NCBI GenBank assembly: GCA_017507105.1
Contig: JAFWBM010000004.1
Location: 62,001-126,000 of the forward strand
From: Bacteroidaceae bacterium
Lineage (GTDB): Bacteria; Bacteroidota; Bacteroidia; Bacteroidales; Bacteroidaceae
Length of the DNA stretch: 64,000 nt
Direction of reading: 5' to 3'
Part shown: one piece after another, positions 7,727-16,891 of the stretch
How positions within the stretch are numbered: the stretch's first letter is position 1
Layout: each line of letters starts with the position of its first letter
Notes under the pieces: generated by a model
The model's input: the letters and a program-made list of their open reading frames with translations, nothing else
Database searches by the model: none
Told to the model about the DNA's origin: nothing
Position numbers and translations under genes: made by a program

Positions 7727-9478
7727 ATGGAACAGTTCAATCTCTATAAAGAGTATTCTGAACTGCACAAGCTATATCCTATATGTGGTGAGAAACCTGT
7801 TATAGGAATAACAGCAAACTTCAATGACGGGAACGCATGCCTTGCCGAGGCCTATTACGCCTCTATATTAGCAGCAGGTGGCGTTCCCTTGCTCATACCT
7901 CCATATCGCGACAGGGAGGCTTTGCTCGTTACGCTTGATAGTGTGGATGCAGTAGTGTTGTCGGGTGGTGCCGATATTGATCCACGTTATATGGGACAGG
8001 AGCCCGATTACTCGTTACTACATACCATAAATGCAAAACGCGACGAGCAGGAATTGCTTTTGGTGAGGCTTGCTGTAGACCGACAATTGCCTATTCTTGG
8101 TATATGTCGCGGAATACAGACTTTGGCAGTAGCATTAGGGGGGCTTGTGCATCAGGATATATACGCTATGCTTGGTGAGGGATTGCTTAACCACGACCAA
8201 AATGAAGAGCGTGGTGTTGCAACGCACGAGGTCTTTATAAAGCCAGGGACTAGATTAGCACGGATTTTTTCACAAGAGAGACTGGGGGTAAATACATTCC
8301 ACCATCAAGCAGTCTCAGATGTCCCAAAGGGTTTTGTTGTCTCGGCATTCTCTACAGATGGAGTGATAGAGGCAATGGAGAGCGCAGATGGCCGTTCTAT
8401 TATTGGTGTGCAATGGCATCCCGAGAGTTTTATACTCAAGGATAATAACAGATGCATGATTCCTCTCTTTGAATGGTTGGTAAATGAGGCTCTATTATTT
8501 CGCAAAGCAAAAAGAATACATCGTGATATCATTACCATAGATTCGCATTGTGACACACCTATGCTTTTTGGTAATGACTATGATTTTGCAAAGCGTAGCG
8601 AAACAGCTCTTGTCGACATGCAGAAAATGGATGAGGGTCGGATCGATGCTGTGATAATGGCTGCTTATCTTAAGCAGGAAACTCGTGATAAGAAGTCTTT
8701 GGAGAGGGCAACAGCAAAGGCTGATGCCTTGCTTGAAGAGATAGAGAATAAGGTGTTGGCTTGCGGTGAGCATGCAGCAATTGCTGTTTCGCCTGATGAT
8801 GTGATACGTTGTAAACGGGAAGGTAAGCATATTGTTATGCGTGCCATAGAGAATGGCTATGCAATAGGAAAGGATATAGCGAATATAGCGCGTTATAGAG
8901 AGATGGGAGTGGTGTATATGACGTTGTGTCATAATGGAGATAATGATATATGCGACTCGGCACGTGGCAATGGTGAGCATGGTGGACTGAGCCTTTTTGG
9001 ACGCAGTGTTGTGAAGGAGATGAATCGTGTAGGAATGATGATAGACCTTTCTCATGCATCGGAGAAGAGTTTTTATGATGTTATTGAGTGTAGTACCAAG
9101 CCTGTTGTTTGTTCACATTCATCATGTATGGCTCTTTGTAATCATCCCAGGAATCTTACCGATGAGCAGTTGAGAGCTATAGCTAAGGTAGGTGGCGTAG
9201 TGCAGGTTACCATGTATAGTGGTTTCTTGGTTAATGAGGGTGTGGCTACACTTGACAATTTTATTGAACACCTGCTGCATGCTATTGATATTGCCGGTAT
9301 AGAACATGTGGGTATAGGTACTGATTTTGACGGAGATGGGACAATTGTGGGTTGTGCAGACGTTTCACAATTGATTAATGTTACACGTGAGTTGCTTAGA
9401 AGAGGATATTCTTCTTGCGATATTGAAAAGATTTGGGGAGCAAACTGGTTGCGCGTAATGTCTCAAGTGCAACAATAA
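7727..9478 (+). CDS. Fusion: class I glutamine-amidotransferase-like hydrolase (peptidase C26) + membrane dipeptidase (peptidase M19)
   Basis: A 583-residue two-enzyme protein. The N-terminal part (about 20-250) is a gamma-glutamyl hydrolase/PuuD-like class I amidotransferase domain: nucleophile Cys in LGICRGIQ, catalytic His/Glu in GVQWHPESF. The C-terminal part (about 265-580) is an M19 renal-type dipeptidase: metal ligands in DSHCDTP, then CHNGDND, IDLSHAS, VCSHSSC and GIGTDFDGDG. The N domain would cleave gamma-glutamyl bonds and the C domain dipeptides, so one polypeptide could take a gamma-glutamyl peptide to amino acids. No signal peptide; predicted cytoplasmic. The preceding Lrp gene is 3 bases away. 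Confidence 0.9.
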   Translation: MEQFNLYKEYSELHKLYPICGEKPVIGITANFNDGNACLAEAYYASILAAGGVPLLIPPYRDREALLVTLDSVDAVVLSGGADIDPRYMGQEPDYSLLHTINAKRDEQELLLVRLAVDRQLPILGICRGIQTLAVALGGLVHQDIYAMLGEGLLNHDQNEERGVATHEVFIKPGTRLARIFSQERLGVNTFHHQAVSDVPKGFVVSAFSTDGVIEAMESADGRSIIGVQWHPESFILKDNNRCMIPLFEWLVNEALLFRKAKRIHRDIITIDSHCDTPMLFGNDYDFAKRSETALVDMQKMDEGRIDAVIMAAYLKQETRDKKSLERATAKADALLEEIENKVLACGEHAAIAVSPDDVIRCKREGKHIVMRAIENGYAIGKDIANIARYREMGVVYMTLCHNGDNDICDSARGNGEHGGLSLFGRSVVKEMNRVGMMIDLSHASEKSFYDVIECSTKPVVCSHSSCMALCNHPRNLTDEQLRAIAKVGGVVQVTMYSGFLVNEGVATLDNFIEHLLHAIDIAGIEHVGIGTDFDGDGTIVGCADVSQLINVTRELLRRGYSSCDIEKIWGANWLRVMSQVQQ

Positions 9479-9542
9479 CAGCGGTTTACAGTGTGACAGA
9501 AATGAAAAAAATAAAATGTATTAAAATTTTTCTTGATTTTTG

Positions 9543-9573
9543 TTGCACGTTTGCAAAAAAGACAATACCTTTG
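9543..9573 (+). promoter_or_regulatory. Bacteroidota-type promoter of tRNA-Pro
   Basis: A -33 TTG (9543-9545) and a -7 box TACCTTTG (9566-9573) are separated by 20 bases, matching the primary sigma factor consensus of Bacteroidota. The tRNA begins 26 bases downstream. Confidence 0.8.
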
Positions 9574-9599
9574 CAATCGCAAACAGACAAAGTCTGGGA

Positions 9600-9674
9600 C
9601 GGGATGTAGCTCAGCCCGGTTAGAGTACACGTCTGGGGGGCGTGGTGTCGCTGGTTCGAATCCAGTCATCCCGA
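9600..9674 (+). tRNA. tRNA-Pro(GGG)
   Basis: A 75-base cloverleaf. The acceptor stem CGGGATG/CATCCCG (9600-9606 with 9667-9673) has the C1 typical of bacterial tRNA-Pro and discriminator A at 9674. The anticodon stem CACGT/GCGTG closes the loop CTGGGGG with anticodon GGG. The T arm has TTCGAAT. No CCA is encoded in the gene. It reads CCC/CCT proline codons. Confidence 0.95.
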
Positions 9675-9682
9675 CTAGTCCT

Positions 9683-9719
9683 AATCCTCAACAATCAATG
9701 ATTGTTGAGGATTTTTTGT
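9683..9719 (+). terminator. Rho-independent terminator after tRNA-Pro
   Basis: A 13-bp perfect stem (AATCCTCAACAAT at 9683-9695 with its complement at 9701-9713), a 5-base loop and a T-rich tail directly after. It starts nine bases after the tRNA. Confidence 0.92.
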
Positions 9720-9884
9720 TTCCTGTTATATCTCTTCGCGTAAAAATGAACCACGAAAAATTGCGCGATATAACATAAATATATTTCTTTGCATAATTGA
9801 ATTATATGCGAGTGTTGTGAAGGAAACTCTATTGCGTGATATGTTGATTTCCTGTTTTTACTTAGAATTTAATACTATGAAGTT

Positions 9885-10625
9885 ATGAAAAAACTACTAG
9901 CTGTAACGTTTCTTTTTGCCATAACTCTTACTGCTGTGGCGCAGAATATTCAGTTGCATTACGATTTTGGTCGTGCCTTCTATAATGAGTTGGATAAGAG
10001 GGAGGGATATCACGGTCGTCCGCAGTTGACAACAACAATAGAGATGTTCCGCCCCGACTCATACGGTAGCACTTTTTTCTTTGTTGATCTCGACTATGCA
10101 TCGGGTGTTAAGGGTGCTTATTGGGAAGTTGCGCGTGAGTTCTGTTTTTGGCAGGATACAGATTGGAGTTGGTTGTCTGTACATGCCGAATATAATGGTG
10201 GAATGAATGATGTTGCCGGCTCATTCAATGATGCTTGGTTGGCCGGTCTTACATATTCGGGTCATTCTGAAGATTTTAGTAAGACATGGTCGTTGTCAAT
10301 GATGTATAAGTATATTCCCAATACTGTGAATACATCGGGAAAGAGTCAAGAGCATAATTTCCAGATAACCGGCGTGTGGGGTATTAACTTTGCTAATGGC
10401 TGGGCGACATATTCTGGTTTCGTTGATTTCTGGCGCGAGTGTCGTCCTTGGCAAGATACATCGTACATATTGCTATCGGAACAGCAGCTTTGGCTTAATC
10501 TGAACAAAGTCAAGAATCTGGATTTGAAGAATCTTAGTGTTGGTACTGAGGTTGAGTTATCCAATAATTTTGTAGACAAAGGATTCTATGTCATTCCCAC
10601 CTTAGCTGTAAAATGGACCTTTTGA
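9885..10625 (+). CDS. DUF5020-family outer-membrane protein, Tsx-like channel
   Basis: A 246-residue protein with a signal peptide (MKKLLAVTFLFAITLTAVAQ, cleavage after about 20) and a chain of alternating aromatic/hydrophobic strands ending in LAVKWTF, the terminal aromatic pattern of outer-membrane beta-barrels. Overall it fits the DUF5020 family, whose fold resembles the nucleoside channel Tsx. The next gene, 23 bases on, is a purine permease, which supports a role in nucleoside or nucleobase uptake across the outer membrane. Substrate is inferred from context only. Confidence 0.8.
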   Translation: MKKLLAVTFLFAITLTAVAQNIQLHYDFGRAFYNELDKREGYHGRPQLTTTIEMFRPDSYGSTFFFVDLDYASGVKGAYWEVAREFCFWQDTDWSWLSVHAEYNGGMNDVAGSFNDAWLAGLTYSGHSEDFSKTWSLSMMYKYIPNTVNTSGKSQEHNFQITGVWGINFANGWATYSGFVDFWRECRPWQDTSYILLSEQQLWLNLNKVKNLDLKNLSVGTEVELSNNFVDKGFYVIPTLAVKWTF

Positions 10626-10648
10626 TAAACTAAAACCAAATATATATT

Positions 10649-11941
10649 ATGTTGAAAAAACTATTCGGGTTTGATCCGGAAATAACCACAGTGCGTACTG
10701 AGATGTTGGCAGGCCTTACCACATTCCTGACAATGTCTTATATTTTGGCGGTAAATCCTGCTATGTTCAGTCAATTGGAGGGAATGTCGGCGGGTGCTGT
10801 GTTTACTGCTACAGCTTTAGCGGCTATTGTTGGAACTCTGGTTATGGCTCTGCTTGGCAAGATGCCTTTCGGACTTGCTCCGGGAATGGGGCTGAATGCC
10901 TTTTTTGTGTATACGGTGTGTATGGGTATGGGCTATACATGGCAGTTTGCATTGACAGCTGTATTTATTGAGGGACTAATATTTATTCTGCTGACACTTA
11001 CCAATTTGCGTGAAGCGATAGTAAATGCAATTCCTGCATCGCTCAAAAATGCTATAGGTGCAGGCATTGGCCTATTCATAGCATTTATAGGATTACAGAA
11101 TGCCGGTATTGTTGTAAAGAATGATGCTACACTTGTCTCGTTGGGTGATATCACATCGGGTAGTGCATTACTTGCTTTTATCGGTCTTCTCATAACATCT
11201 ATGCTTGTGATAAAGAATGTGCGTGGTGGTTTGCTTATAGGTATACTTCTTACAACAATTATAGGTATTCCTATGGGACTTACCGAGTATGGAGGTATTG
11301 TATCAGCTCCTCACTCTATTGACGATATCTTCTGTAAGTTTGAGTGGGGAAATGTCCTGTCGCTTGATATGCTTGTAGTTGTATTTACATTCCTCTTTAT
11401 TGATATGTTCGATACAATAGGCACGCTTGTAGGTGTTTGTACAAAGGCAAATATATTAGGTCCGGATGGTCGTATACCACGTGTGAAAGAGGCTTTTATG
11501 GCGGATTCTATAGCAACTACGGTTGGTGCATGCATTGGTACATCTACAACAACTACTTATGTAGAGAGTGCATCGGGTGTTGCTCTGGGTGGGCGTACCG
11601 GACTGACCGCATTTGCAATTGCAGTATGTTTTGCAATTTCGTTGTTCTTCTCGCCTATATTTCTTGCGATACCGGCCTCGGCTACGGCTTCGGTGTTGGT
11701 TATCGTAGGTTTGTTTATGATGAGTCCCATAAAGAATATTCCATTTGACGATTATGCAGAGTCTATCCCTGCGTTCGTTACCATAGTTATGATGCCTATG
11801 GCATACTCTATCTCGGATGGTATTCTGCTTGGAATGATAAGCTATGTTCTGATGAATATGCTGTGTGGGAACTTCAAGCGTATTACTCCTACAATGTATA
11901 TACTCGCTATATTATTTGTACTTAAATATATCTTTATTTAA
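10649..11941 (+). CDS. NCS2-family purine permease (AzgA/PbuG-like)
   Basis: A 430-residue inner-membrane transporter with about 12-14 hydrophobic segments. The start contains AGLTTFLTMSYILAVNP (about residues 20-36), the signature of the AzgA/PbuG branch that imports adenine, guanine or hypoxanthine with protons. Later motifs GLAPGMGLNAFF (about 74-85), FLFIDMFDTIGTL and SATTTYVESASG-like GTSTTTTYVESASG mark the substrate-binding helices. It follows the DUF5020 gene by 23 bases and is closed by a strong terminator, so the two form a compact uptake operon. Confidence 0.93.
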   Translation: MLKKLFGFDPEITTVRTEMLAGLTTFLTMSYILAVNPAMFSQLEGMSAGAVFTATALAAIVGTLVMALLGKMPFGLAPGMGLNAFFVYTVCMGMGYTWQFALTAVFIEGLIFILLTLTNLREAIVNAIPASLKNAIGAGIGLFIAFIGLQNAGIVVKNDATLVSLGDITSGSALLAFIGLLITSMLVIKNVRGGLLIGILLTTIIGIPMGLTEYGGIVSAPHSIDDIFCKFEWGNVLSLDMLVVVFTFLFIDMFDTIGTLVGVCTKANILGPDGRIPRVKEAFMADSIATTVGACIGTSTTTTYVESASGVALGGRTGLTAFAIAVCFAISLFFSPIFLAIPASATASVLVIVGLFMMSPIKNIPFDDYAESIPAFVTIVMMPMAYSISDGILLGMISYVLMNMLCGNFKRITPTMYILAILFVLKYIFI

Positions 11942-11953
11942 AATCTATCGTTA

Positions 11954-12002
11954 AAAACAGCAAGAGACCACCCTAAAATATAGGGTGGTCTCTTGCTGTT
12001 TT
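11954..12002 (+). terminator. Strong hairpin terminator after the purine permease
   Basis: A perfect stem of about 21-22 bp (left arm 11954-11974, right arm 11981-12002) with a short AT loop. The right arm ends in TTTT and a T-rich run follows. It closes the DUF5020-permease operon. Confidence 0.9.
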
Positions 12003-12165
12003 ATGTGTATATTACTGTAAAAATAGGGGCTTTTTTTTGCATCTGTATACAATATTTTATTTCTTTGCATAATATGGGGTTGTGTGGCTTTGAATGTGTA
12101 CAATGTATTTATGCTTACAATCTAAAGAACAACTCCATTAATTAGGTATTTAATAATTATCTGTT

Positions 12166-15100
12166 ATGAAAAGATTTTTCTTATTGCTATCATTGTTTTC
12201 TCTGTGTATTCTAACAACAACAGCACAAGGAGTGGGCTCTGAGACAACAGAGGAGGGTCATTATATTTACGTATATCGTACCGATGGTGGTGTCGATGCA
12301 TATGGTAGCACAGTTGTTGATGGCAAGCAATATATCGAGGATGATGTGTTGTATATACCGCTTACAACAGGTGTTGTTGAATCCTATACCCGCAACGAGT
12401 ATGATAGTTGCTCTAGTGTAAGGCCACAGTTGCCAACAATGACTACATTCAAGTTTAATAATAAGTATAACCCAAGTTTGCATTTGGATGTTGTTGCCGA
12501 TACAGTTATGCCTCAGATGCAGTTCGCGCTTAATACTATAGGAAAATGGCTTGTTCCAAGTTTTAACCTGAGCGATGATAGGGCTGTAGCATATATAGAT
12601 ACTGTGATGCAGATAAGCAAGGAGACTCATGTGAACTTTGCGGATGGGGCGACATATGTGGTTACATATCCGGGATATAACAAAGTAGCTAATGTGAAGG
12701 TAAAGGATGAGGTTTGGAGTTCCCCAGATGATGAGGTAGAGATGATAAATCTTACCCCTGACATGCTTACAACCAATAAGCCATCTGCTGTTAGTGGCGA
12801 AGGTCTGGATAATCTGTTAGATGGCAATCCACAGACAATATTTCACTCGACATGGGGCGATGCAAATAATGCTACTCTTTATGTCGCATGTTTTATAACT
12901 ATAGACCTACCCGAGGCTATCGATAAGATGCAACTCTATTATATGACACGCTCTACAAATGGATATAATCCTCTTGAAATTGAGATATACGTCAGCAATG
13001 ATAAGAGTGACTGGCAACTTAAACGCACGCTTGTGGCCGATGCAGATGGAATGCCTAGAGGTGGAGTATCGCAAGAGTATACTTCACCGACAATAGATTT
13101 TGGCGGTAGTTATCGTTATGTTAGAATAAGGCAGACTGCTGGTGAGTATTCGAAGAATCACATGGCACTTGCAGAAATGCGTCTCTATAAGGTTATAGAG
13201 GGTACAGGAGAGTCTGTTAAATTGGAAGATGCTGTATATGAGATAAAACGTACTTCTTTCGGTAATAGCTACTGCATAAATATTGATTGGCTTGTTGATA
13301 AAGCTACAGATATTCCTCGTATAGATATCACGGTCGATGGTGGTTATTATCAAATTCATTACAATAAGGATATATACTATTCGGCAATGATAGAGATAAA
13401 TGGCAATGGTGTTTACGAAGATTTCATAGATATGGTGAACATTAAAGGACGTGGAAACAGTACATGGTCTTATCCCAAGAAACCATATCGTCTGAAGTTC
13501 GATAGCAAGCGTAAGCCTTTTGGATTGACAAATGGAAAGAGTTGGGTTCTGCTTGCCAATTATCAAAGAGGCTCATTCCTCGCAAATGCCATAGCCATGA
13601 AGATAGGACAACTAGTGAATGTTCCATATACCAATCATATTGTGCCGGTAGATCTCTACATGGATGGTGAATATATGGGTAATTATATGTTTACAGAGAA
13701 GGTTGGTTTTGGCAATAACAGTGTAGATATAGATGAGGATACGGGCAACTGTTTCATGCTTGAACTTGATGAGTATTACGATGAGGTATACAAGTTCAAA
13801 TCGCCATATTATAACCTGCCTGTGAATGTTAAAGAACCCGATTTGTCAGAGATTGCCGAGACCGACGAGGTTGCAGCCCAGAATAAATTTGGTGATATAA
13901 AGAACTCATTTAACAGGTTCGAAGAGGCGCTATATTTCAATGAGAGCATTGAACCGTATATTGACCTTGATGCTGCTGCACGCTATATGTTGGCTAATGA
14001 TCTAGTGCTGGGACAGGAGTTGGGACATCCCAAAAGTGCATATTTGTGGCGTGAGGATATTACATTGCCCAACTCAAAAATAATACTTGGTCCGATGTGG
14101 GATTACGATTGGGCTTATGGATACGAAAACAATAAAGATTATTGTACGGAAGAGTATAACGGAAGTGTGTTTGCATCTTCAATGTATGGTCAACCGGGAT
14201 ATAAGTTCTATGGAGATCTTACCAGGCATCCTGAGTTTAAGAGATACTATTACAAGATGTGGAAGGAGTTTGTAGAGAAAGGATATATAGTAGAACTTAT
14301 GGATTATATAAAGGATTACTATAATTATGCAAAAGAATCATTTGGTCGGGATGCTAATGTGTGGGGACAGTCTTACAGATATGATCAGGCCTATGTGAGG
14401 TCTCAGAATTGGTTGAAGGATAGGCAAAACTATCTGATGTCCAGTCTTGCTGAGGAGGATATAACCGATATTCTTTATACTCTGCCTGGTGATGTCGATT
14501 GTAATAATCAGCTTACTGTACACGATATTGCTGTAGCTGCCGATTATATACAAGGTGTTACAGATGCCTCATTTAATTTTGTAAAGGCTGATATGGATGG
14601 TAACAATAGGATAGAGATGAGTGATATAGAAGATATTGCTTCGCAGGTAATAGTAGCTCCTGCTGTACCTTCATATTACTATTACAATACTCCTGTCGCA
14701 GATGCAATTATTGAGGTTGAGGATCTAGAAATAGAGACCGATGAGAATATAAACCTTTCAATAGCAATGCATCTTCTTGGAGATGATAGATATAAGGCGC
14801 TGCAAGCAGATATCCTGCTACCAGTGGGAATGACAATGCAGGATGTACAACCAGCAGAACTTGCATCAGGTCATACATTCTCTTCGATACAACTGGACGA
14901 GAATCTATATCGTATAATGGTATATTCGGATGAATCAAAGCCTATGACTGAGGGTGTAAAACTTACCGACCTTACTTTGTATACCAGCGAGATTATACCC
15001 GAACAGGAACGTGTAATAGAGGTGCAGAACATTTTAACGGTAAATGAGGTGAATGTAGAAGAGCGTCTTGGTAGCCTGAAGACTAATTTTGGTTATGAGA

Positions 15101-15303
15101 CATCATTATACAGTCTTGAAGCAGATGTTTCTGTACGTGGAGGTAATTGTATCACTATATCTACGCTACTGACACAGAGGGTAGATATATACTCGGTAGA
15201 TGGACGTCTTGTACGTTCTATAGATGCGGCAACCGGAACAACATCGGTGCAGGTTCCTGCCGGTGTGTATATTGTAAAAGGGCACAAAGTGCTGGTATAT
15301 TGA
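12166..15303 (+). CDS. Secreted multi-domain CotH-kinase protein with discoidin, dockerin-like, cohesin-like and T9SS tail
   Basis: A 1045-residue secreted protein. In order: signal peptide (1-20, ending TTTAQ); an N-terminal region without recognised domain; an F5/8-type C (discoidin) domain (about 200-345; NLLDGNPQTIFHSTWG and YRYVRIRQTAG); a CotH protein-kinase-like domain (about 400-720; NIKGRGNSTWSYPKKPYRLK and GPMWDYDWAYGYE near 641-653); two dockerin/EF-hand-like Ca-loop segments (DVDCNNQLTVHD near 776 and DMDGNNRIEMSD near 808); a cohesin-like beta domain (about 845-965); and a T9SS type A-like tail (about 986-1045; VDIYSVDGRLVRS, VPAGVYIVKG). Known CotH proteins phosphorylate surface proteins; the target here is unknown. 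It is monocistronic, with a terminator after it. Confidence 0.88.
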   Translation: MKRFFLLLSLFSLCILTTTAQGVGSETTEEGHYIYVYRTDGGVDAYGSTVVDGKQYIEDDVLYIPLTTGVVESYTRNEYDSCSSVRPQLPTMTTFKFNNKYNPSLHLDVVADTVMPQMQFALNTIGKWLVPSFNLSDDRAVAYIDTVMQISKETHVNFADGATYVVTYPGYNKVANVKVKDEVWSSPDDEVEMINLTPDMLTTNKPSAVSGEGLDNLLDGNPQTIFHSTWGDANNATLYVACFITIDLPEAIDKMQLYYMTRSTNGYNPLEIEIYVSNDKSDWQLKRTLVADADGMPRGGVSQEYTSPTIDFGGSYRYVRIRQTAGEYSKNHMALAEMRLYKVIEGTGESVKLEDAVYEIKRTSFGNSYCINIDWLVDKATDIPRIDITVDGGYYQIHYNKDIYYSAMIEINGNGVYEDFIDMVNIKGRGNSTWSYPKKPYRLKFDSKRKPFGLTNGKSWVLLANYQRGSFLANAIAMKIGQLVNVPYTNHIVPVDLYMDGEYMGNYMFTEKVGFGNNSVDIDEDTGNCFMLELDEYYDEVYKFKSPYYNLPVNVKEPDLSEIAETDEVAAQNKFGDIKNSFNRFEEALYFNESIEPYIDLDAAARYMLANDLVLGQELGHPKSAYLWREDITLPNSKIILGPMWDYDWAYGYENNKDYCTEEYNGSVFASSMYGQPGYKFYGDLTRHPEFKRYYYKMWKEFVEKGYIVELMDYIKDYYNYAKESFGRDANVWGQSYRYDQAYVRSQNWLKDRQNYLMSSLAEEDITDILYTLPGDVDCNNQLTVHDIAVAADYIQGVTDASFNFVKADMDGNNRIEMSDIEDIASQVIVAPAVPSYYYYNTPVADAIIEVEDLEIETDENINLSIAMHLLGDDRYKALQADILLPVGMTMQDVQPAELASGHTFSSIQLDENLYRIMVYSDESKPMTEGVKLTDLTLYTSEIIPEQERVIEVQNILTVNEVNVEERLGSLKTNFGYETSLYSLEADVSVRGGNCITISTLLTQRVDIYSVDGRLVRSIDAATGTTSVQVPAGVYIVKGHKVLVY

Positions 15304-15317
15304 TTCTTATCATAATT

Positions 15318-15363
15318 ATATATATCATCCTCCCGAAAGCTTTTTCGGGAGGATGATATATAT
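15318..15363. terminator. Bidirectional terminator between cotH-like and glucosaminidase genes
   Basis: A perfect stem of about 21 bp (ATATATATCATCCTCCCGAAA-type left arm at 15318-15338, right arm 15343-15363) around a 4-base loop. It lies between two convergent genes and can end both transcripts. Confidence 0.9.
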
Positions 15364-15376
15364 GTTTTATGACTCT

Positions 15377-16306
15377 TTATCTTAAGATAAGTATATCTCC
15401 AACCTTTAGTTTTGCATAACTCTTGAACTGTGGATTCATGTCAAGCAACTTTTTGAGTTTGATACCATATTTCTGTGATATTGAGTATAGGCTCTCTCCC
15501 TCGGTTGTAGTGTGGAACTTATGAGGCTTTTGTGCCTTATTGTTTTTTTTGTCAAGATATATTATATCACCAGCCTTTATTTCGTACTCTTTGTATAGGT
15601 CGTTGTATTTTATAAGTTTGCGACGTGATACTCCAGTCTCTTTTGATAATGATTTAAAGGTGTCTCCTGTGTCTGCTATTATATATGGCAGTCCCGAGGA
15701 TAGGTATATTTGACGTGTGCCGCTGTAGCTGTATGCCAAACTGCTAGTTCCGGCTATATCTTTCTTTGAGTAATTGTCGTATTTATATAGTTCATACCTC
15801 TCTATAAGACTTATAAGTTTGTTGGGGTAGCCGGGGTCCTCGGCATATCCAGCTTTTTTAAGTCCTTTTGCCCATCCCTTATAATCTTTCTTGTTCAATT
15901 TGAAGAGCGAGGCATATCGCTCTCTGCCTACAAGGAACTTGGAGTGGTCCTCATAAGATTCGCGCGGATTATCGTACACTCTAAAATAACAATTCTTGCC
16001 GTTGTCTCTTGATGTAGTTCTTTTACCTTTCCAACTGCTATCGGCTTTAATGCCAAAGTGGTTGTTTGATTTTCTTGTAAGGCTGCTGTTACCTGCACCT
16101 GACTCTAAAAGACCTTGTGCCAATGTGATGCTTGCCGGTATCCCATGACGTTGCATCTGTTCTACAGCAATGGGGTAGAATCGCTCTATATATTGTTCGT
16201 AGGTGTAGTTTCGTTGCTGATAGCAACTGCTTGTGCTATGCTTAGCCGTACTGCATGAAACAAGAAGGATTGTTAGGATAAGTGATAGAGAACTTAATCT
16301 GTTCAT
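15377..16306 (-). CDS. Glucosaminidase lipoprotein with two LysM repeats
   Basis: A roughly 309-residue peptidoglycan hydrolase. The ATG at 16304-16306 gives a lipoprotein signal ending LLVSC; a start nine codons upstream is possible. Residues about 35-185 form a FlgJ/LytG-type N-acetylglucosaminidase domain, with ITLAQGLLESGAGNS holding the catalytic Glu and SNNHFGIK following. Two LysM repeats (about 205-255 and 260-309, ending YAKLKVGDILILR) bind glycan. It likely acts on peptidoglycan in the periplasm during growth or division. It converges with the CotH gene over a shared terminator. Confidence 0.9.
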   Translation of the reverse strand: MNRLSSLSLILTILLVSCSTAKHSTSSCYQQRNYTYEQYIERFYPIAVEQMQRHGIPASITLAQGLLESGAGNSSLTRKSNNHFGIKADSSWKGKRTTSRDNGKNCYFRVYDNPRESYEDHSKFLVGRERYASLFKLNKKDYKGWAKGLKKAGYAEDPGYPNKLISLIERYELYKYDNYSKKDIAGTSSLAYSYSGTRQIYLSSGLPYIIADTGDTFKSLSKETGVSRRKLIKYNDLYKEYEIKAGDIIYLDKKNNKAQKPHKFHTTTEGESLYSISQKYGIKLKKLLDMNPQFKSYAKLKVGDILILR

Positions 16307-16347
16307 TTGTTTAAATTTATTATTGAGATACAAAATAAATGAATTAA

Positions 16348-16379
16348 TTGTTTTTGCGCAACTTTTTTCTTTATCTTCG
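16348..16379 (+). promoter_or_regulatory. Promoter of cdd-phosphatase-ruvC operon
   Basis: A -33 TTG (16348-16350) and a -7 box TATCTTCG (16372-16379) with 21-base spacing, 24 bases before the chosen cdd start. Confidence 0.65.
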
Positions 16380-16402
16380 CATAATTAAATGTGCTGTTAT
16401 AT

Positions 16403-16891
16403 ATGAGAGAAATGTGTTTACATACATCTGTTAAGGTGTATACATATGATGAGTTTTCGCAAGAGGACCGAGAGTTGATAGATGCCGCACGTAATGCGAC
16501 ATCAAGGAGCTATGCCCCATATTCTAAGTTCAATGTTGGTGCGGCTGTACGCCTTGCCGATGGTATCGTGGTTACAGGTAACAACCAGGAGAACGCTGCC
16601 TATCCGTCAGGACTTTGTGCCGAGCGTACAACTCTTTTCTGGGCAAATGCACAATATCCCGATACTCCTATCGACACACTCGTTATAGCTGCACGTAACG
16701 AGAATGGAGAATTGGGTATTCCCATTCCACCATGCGGTGCATGCCGCCAGGTAATTCTCGAGGTAGAGAAACGTTATAATCGTGCAATAAGAATTGTGCT
16801 GTATGGTGCAAAGGAGTGCTATGTCATAGAGGATGGTATTAAGGCTCTGTTACCATTGTGTTTCGATTCCGATTTTTTGGATAAAGAATGA
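16403..16891 (+). CDS. cdd: Cytidine deaminase
   Basis: A roughly 162-residue zinc enzyme that deaminates cytidine and deoxycytidine in pyrimidine salvage. The zinc site is clear: CAERTTLFWA supplies the first Cys and the catalytic Glu, and PPCGACRQVILE the two other Cys. The early YAPYSKFNVGAAV is the nucleoside-binding motif. I took the ATG at 16403; a second ATG at 16412 and a GTG at 16391 are alternatives. The stop overlaps the next start by 4 bases. Confidence 0.94.
   Translation: MREMCLHTSVKVYTYDEFSQEDRELIDAARNATSRSYAPYSKFNVGAAVRLADGIVVTGNNQENAAYPSGLCAERTTLFWANAQYPDTPIDTLVIAARNENGELGIPIPPCGACRQVILEVEKRYNRAIRIVLYGAKECYVIEDGIKALLPLCFDSDFLDKE

Noticed and set aside
8495-9055. A 186-codon minus-strand frame opposite the dipeptidase
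   Set aside because: Shadow of the M19 domain; His/Ile/Tyr-rich chance translation with no motif.
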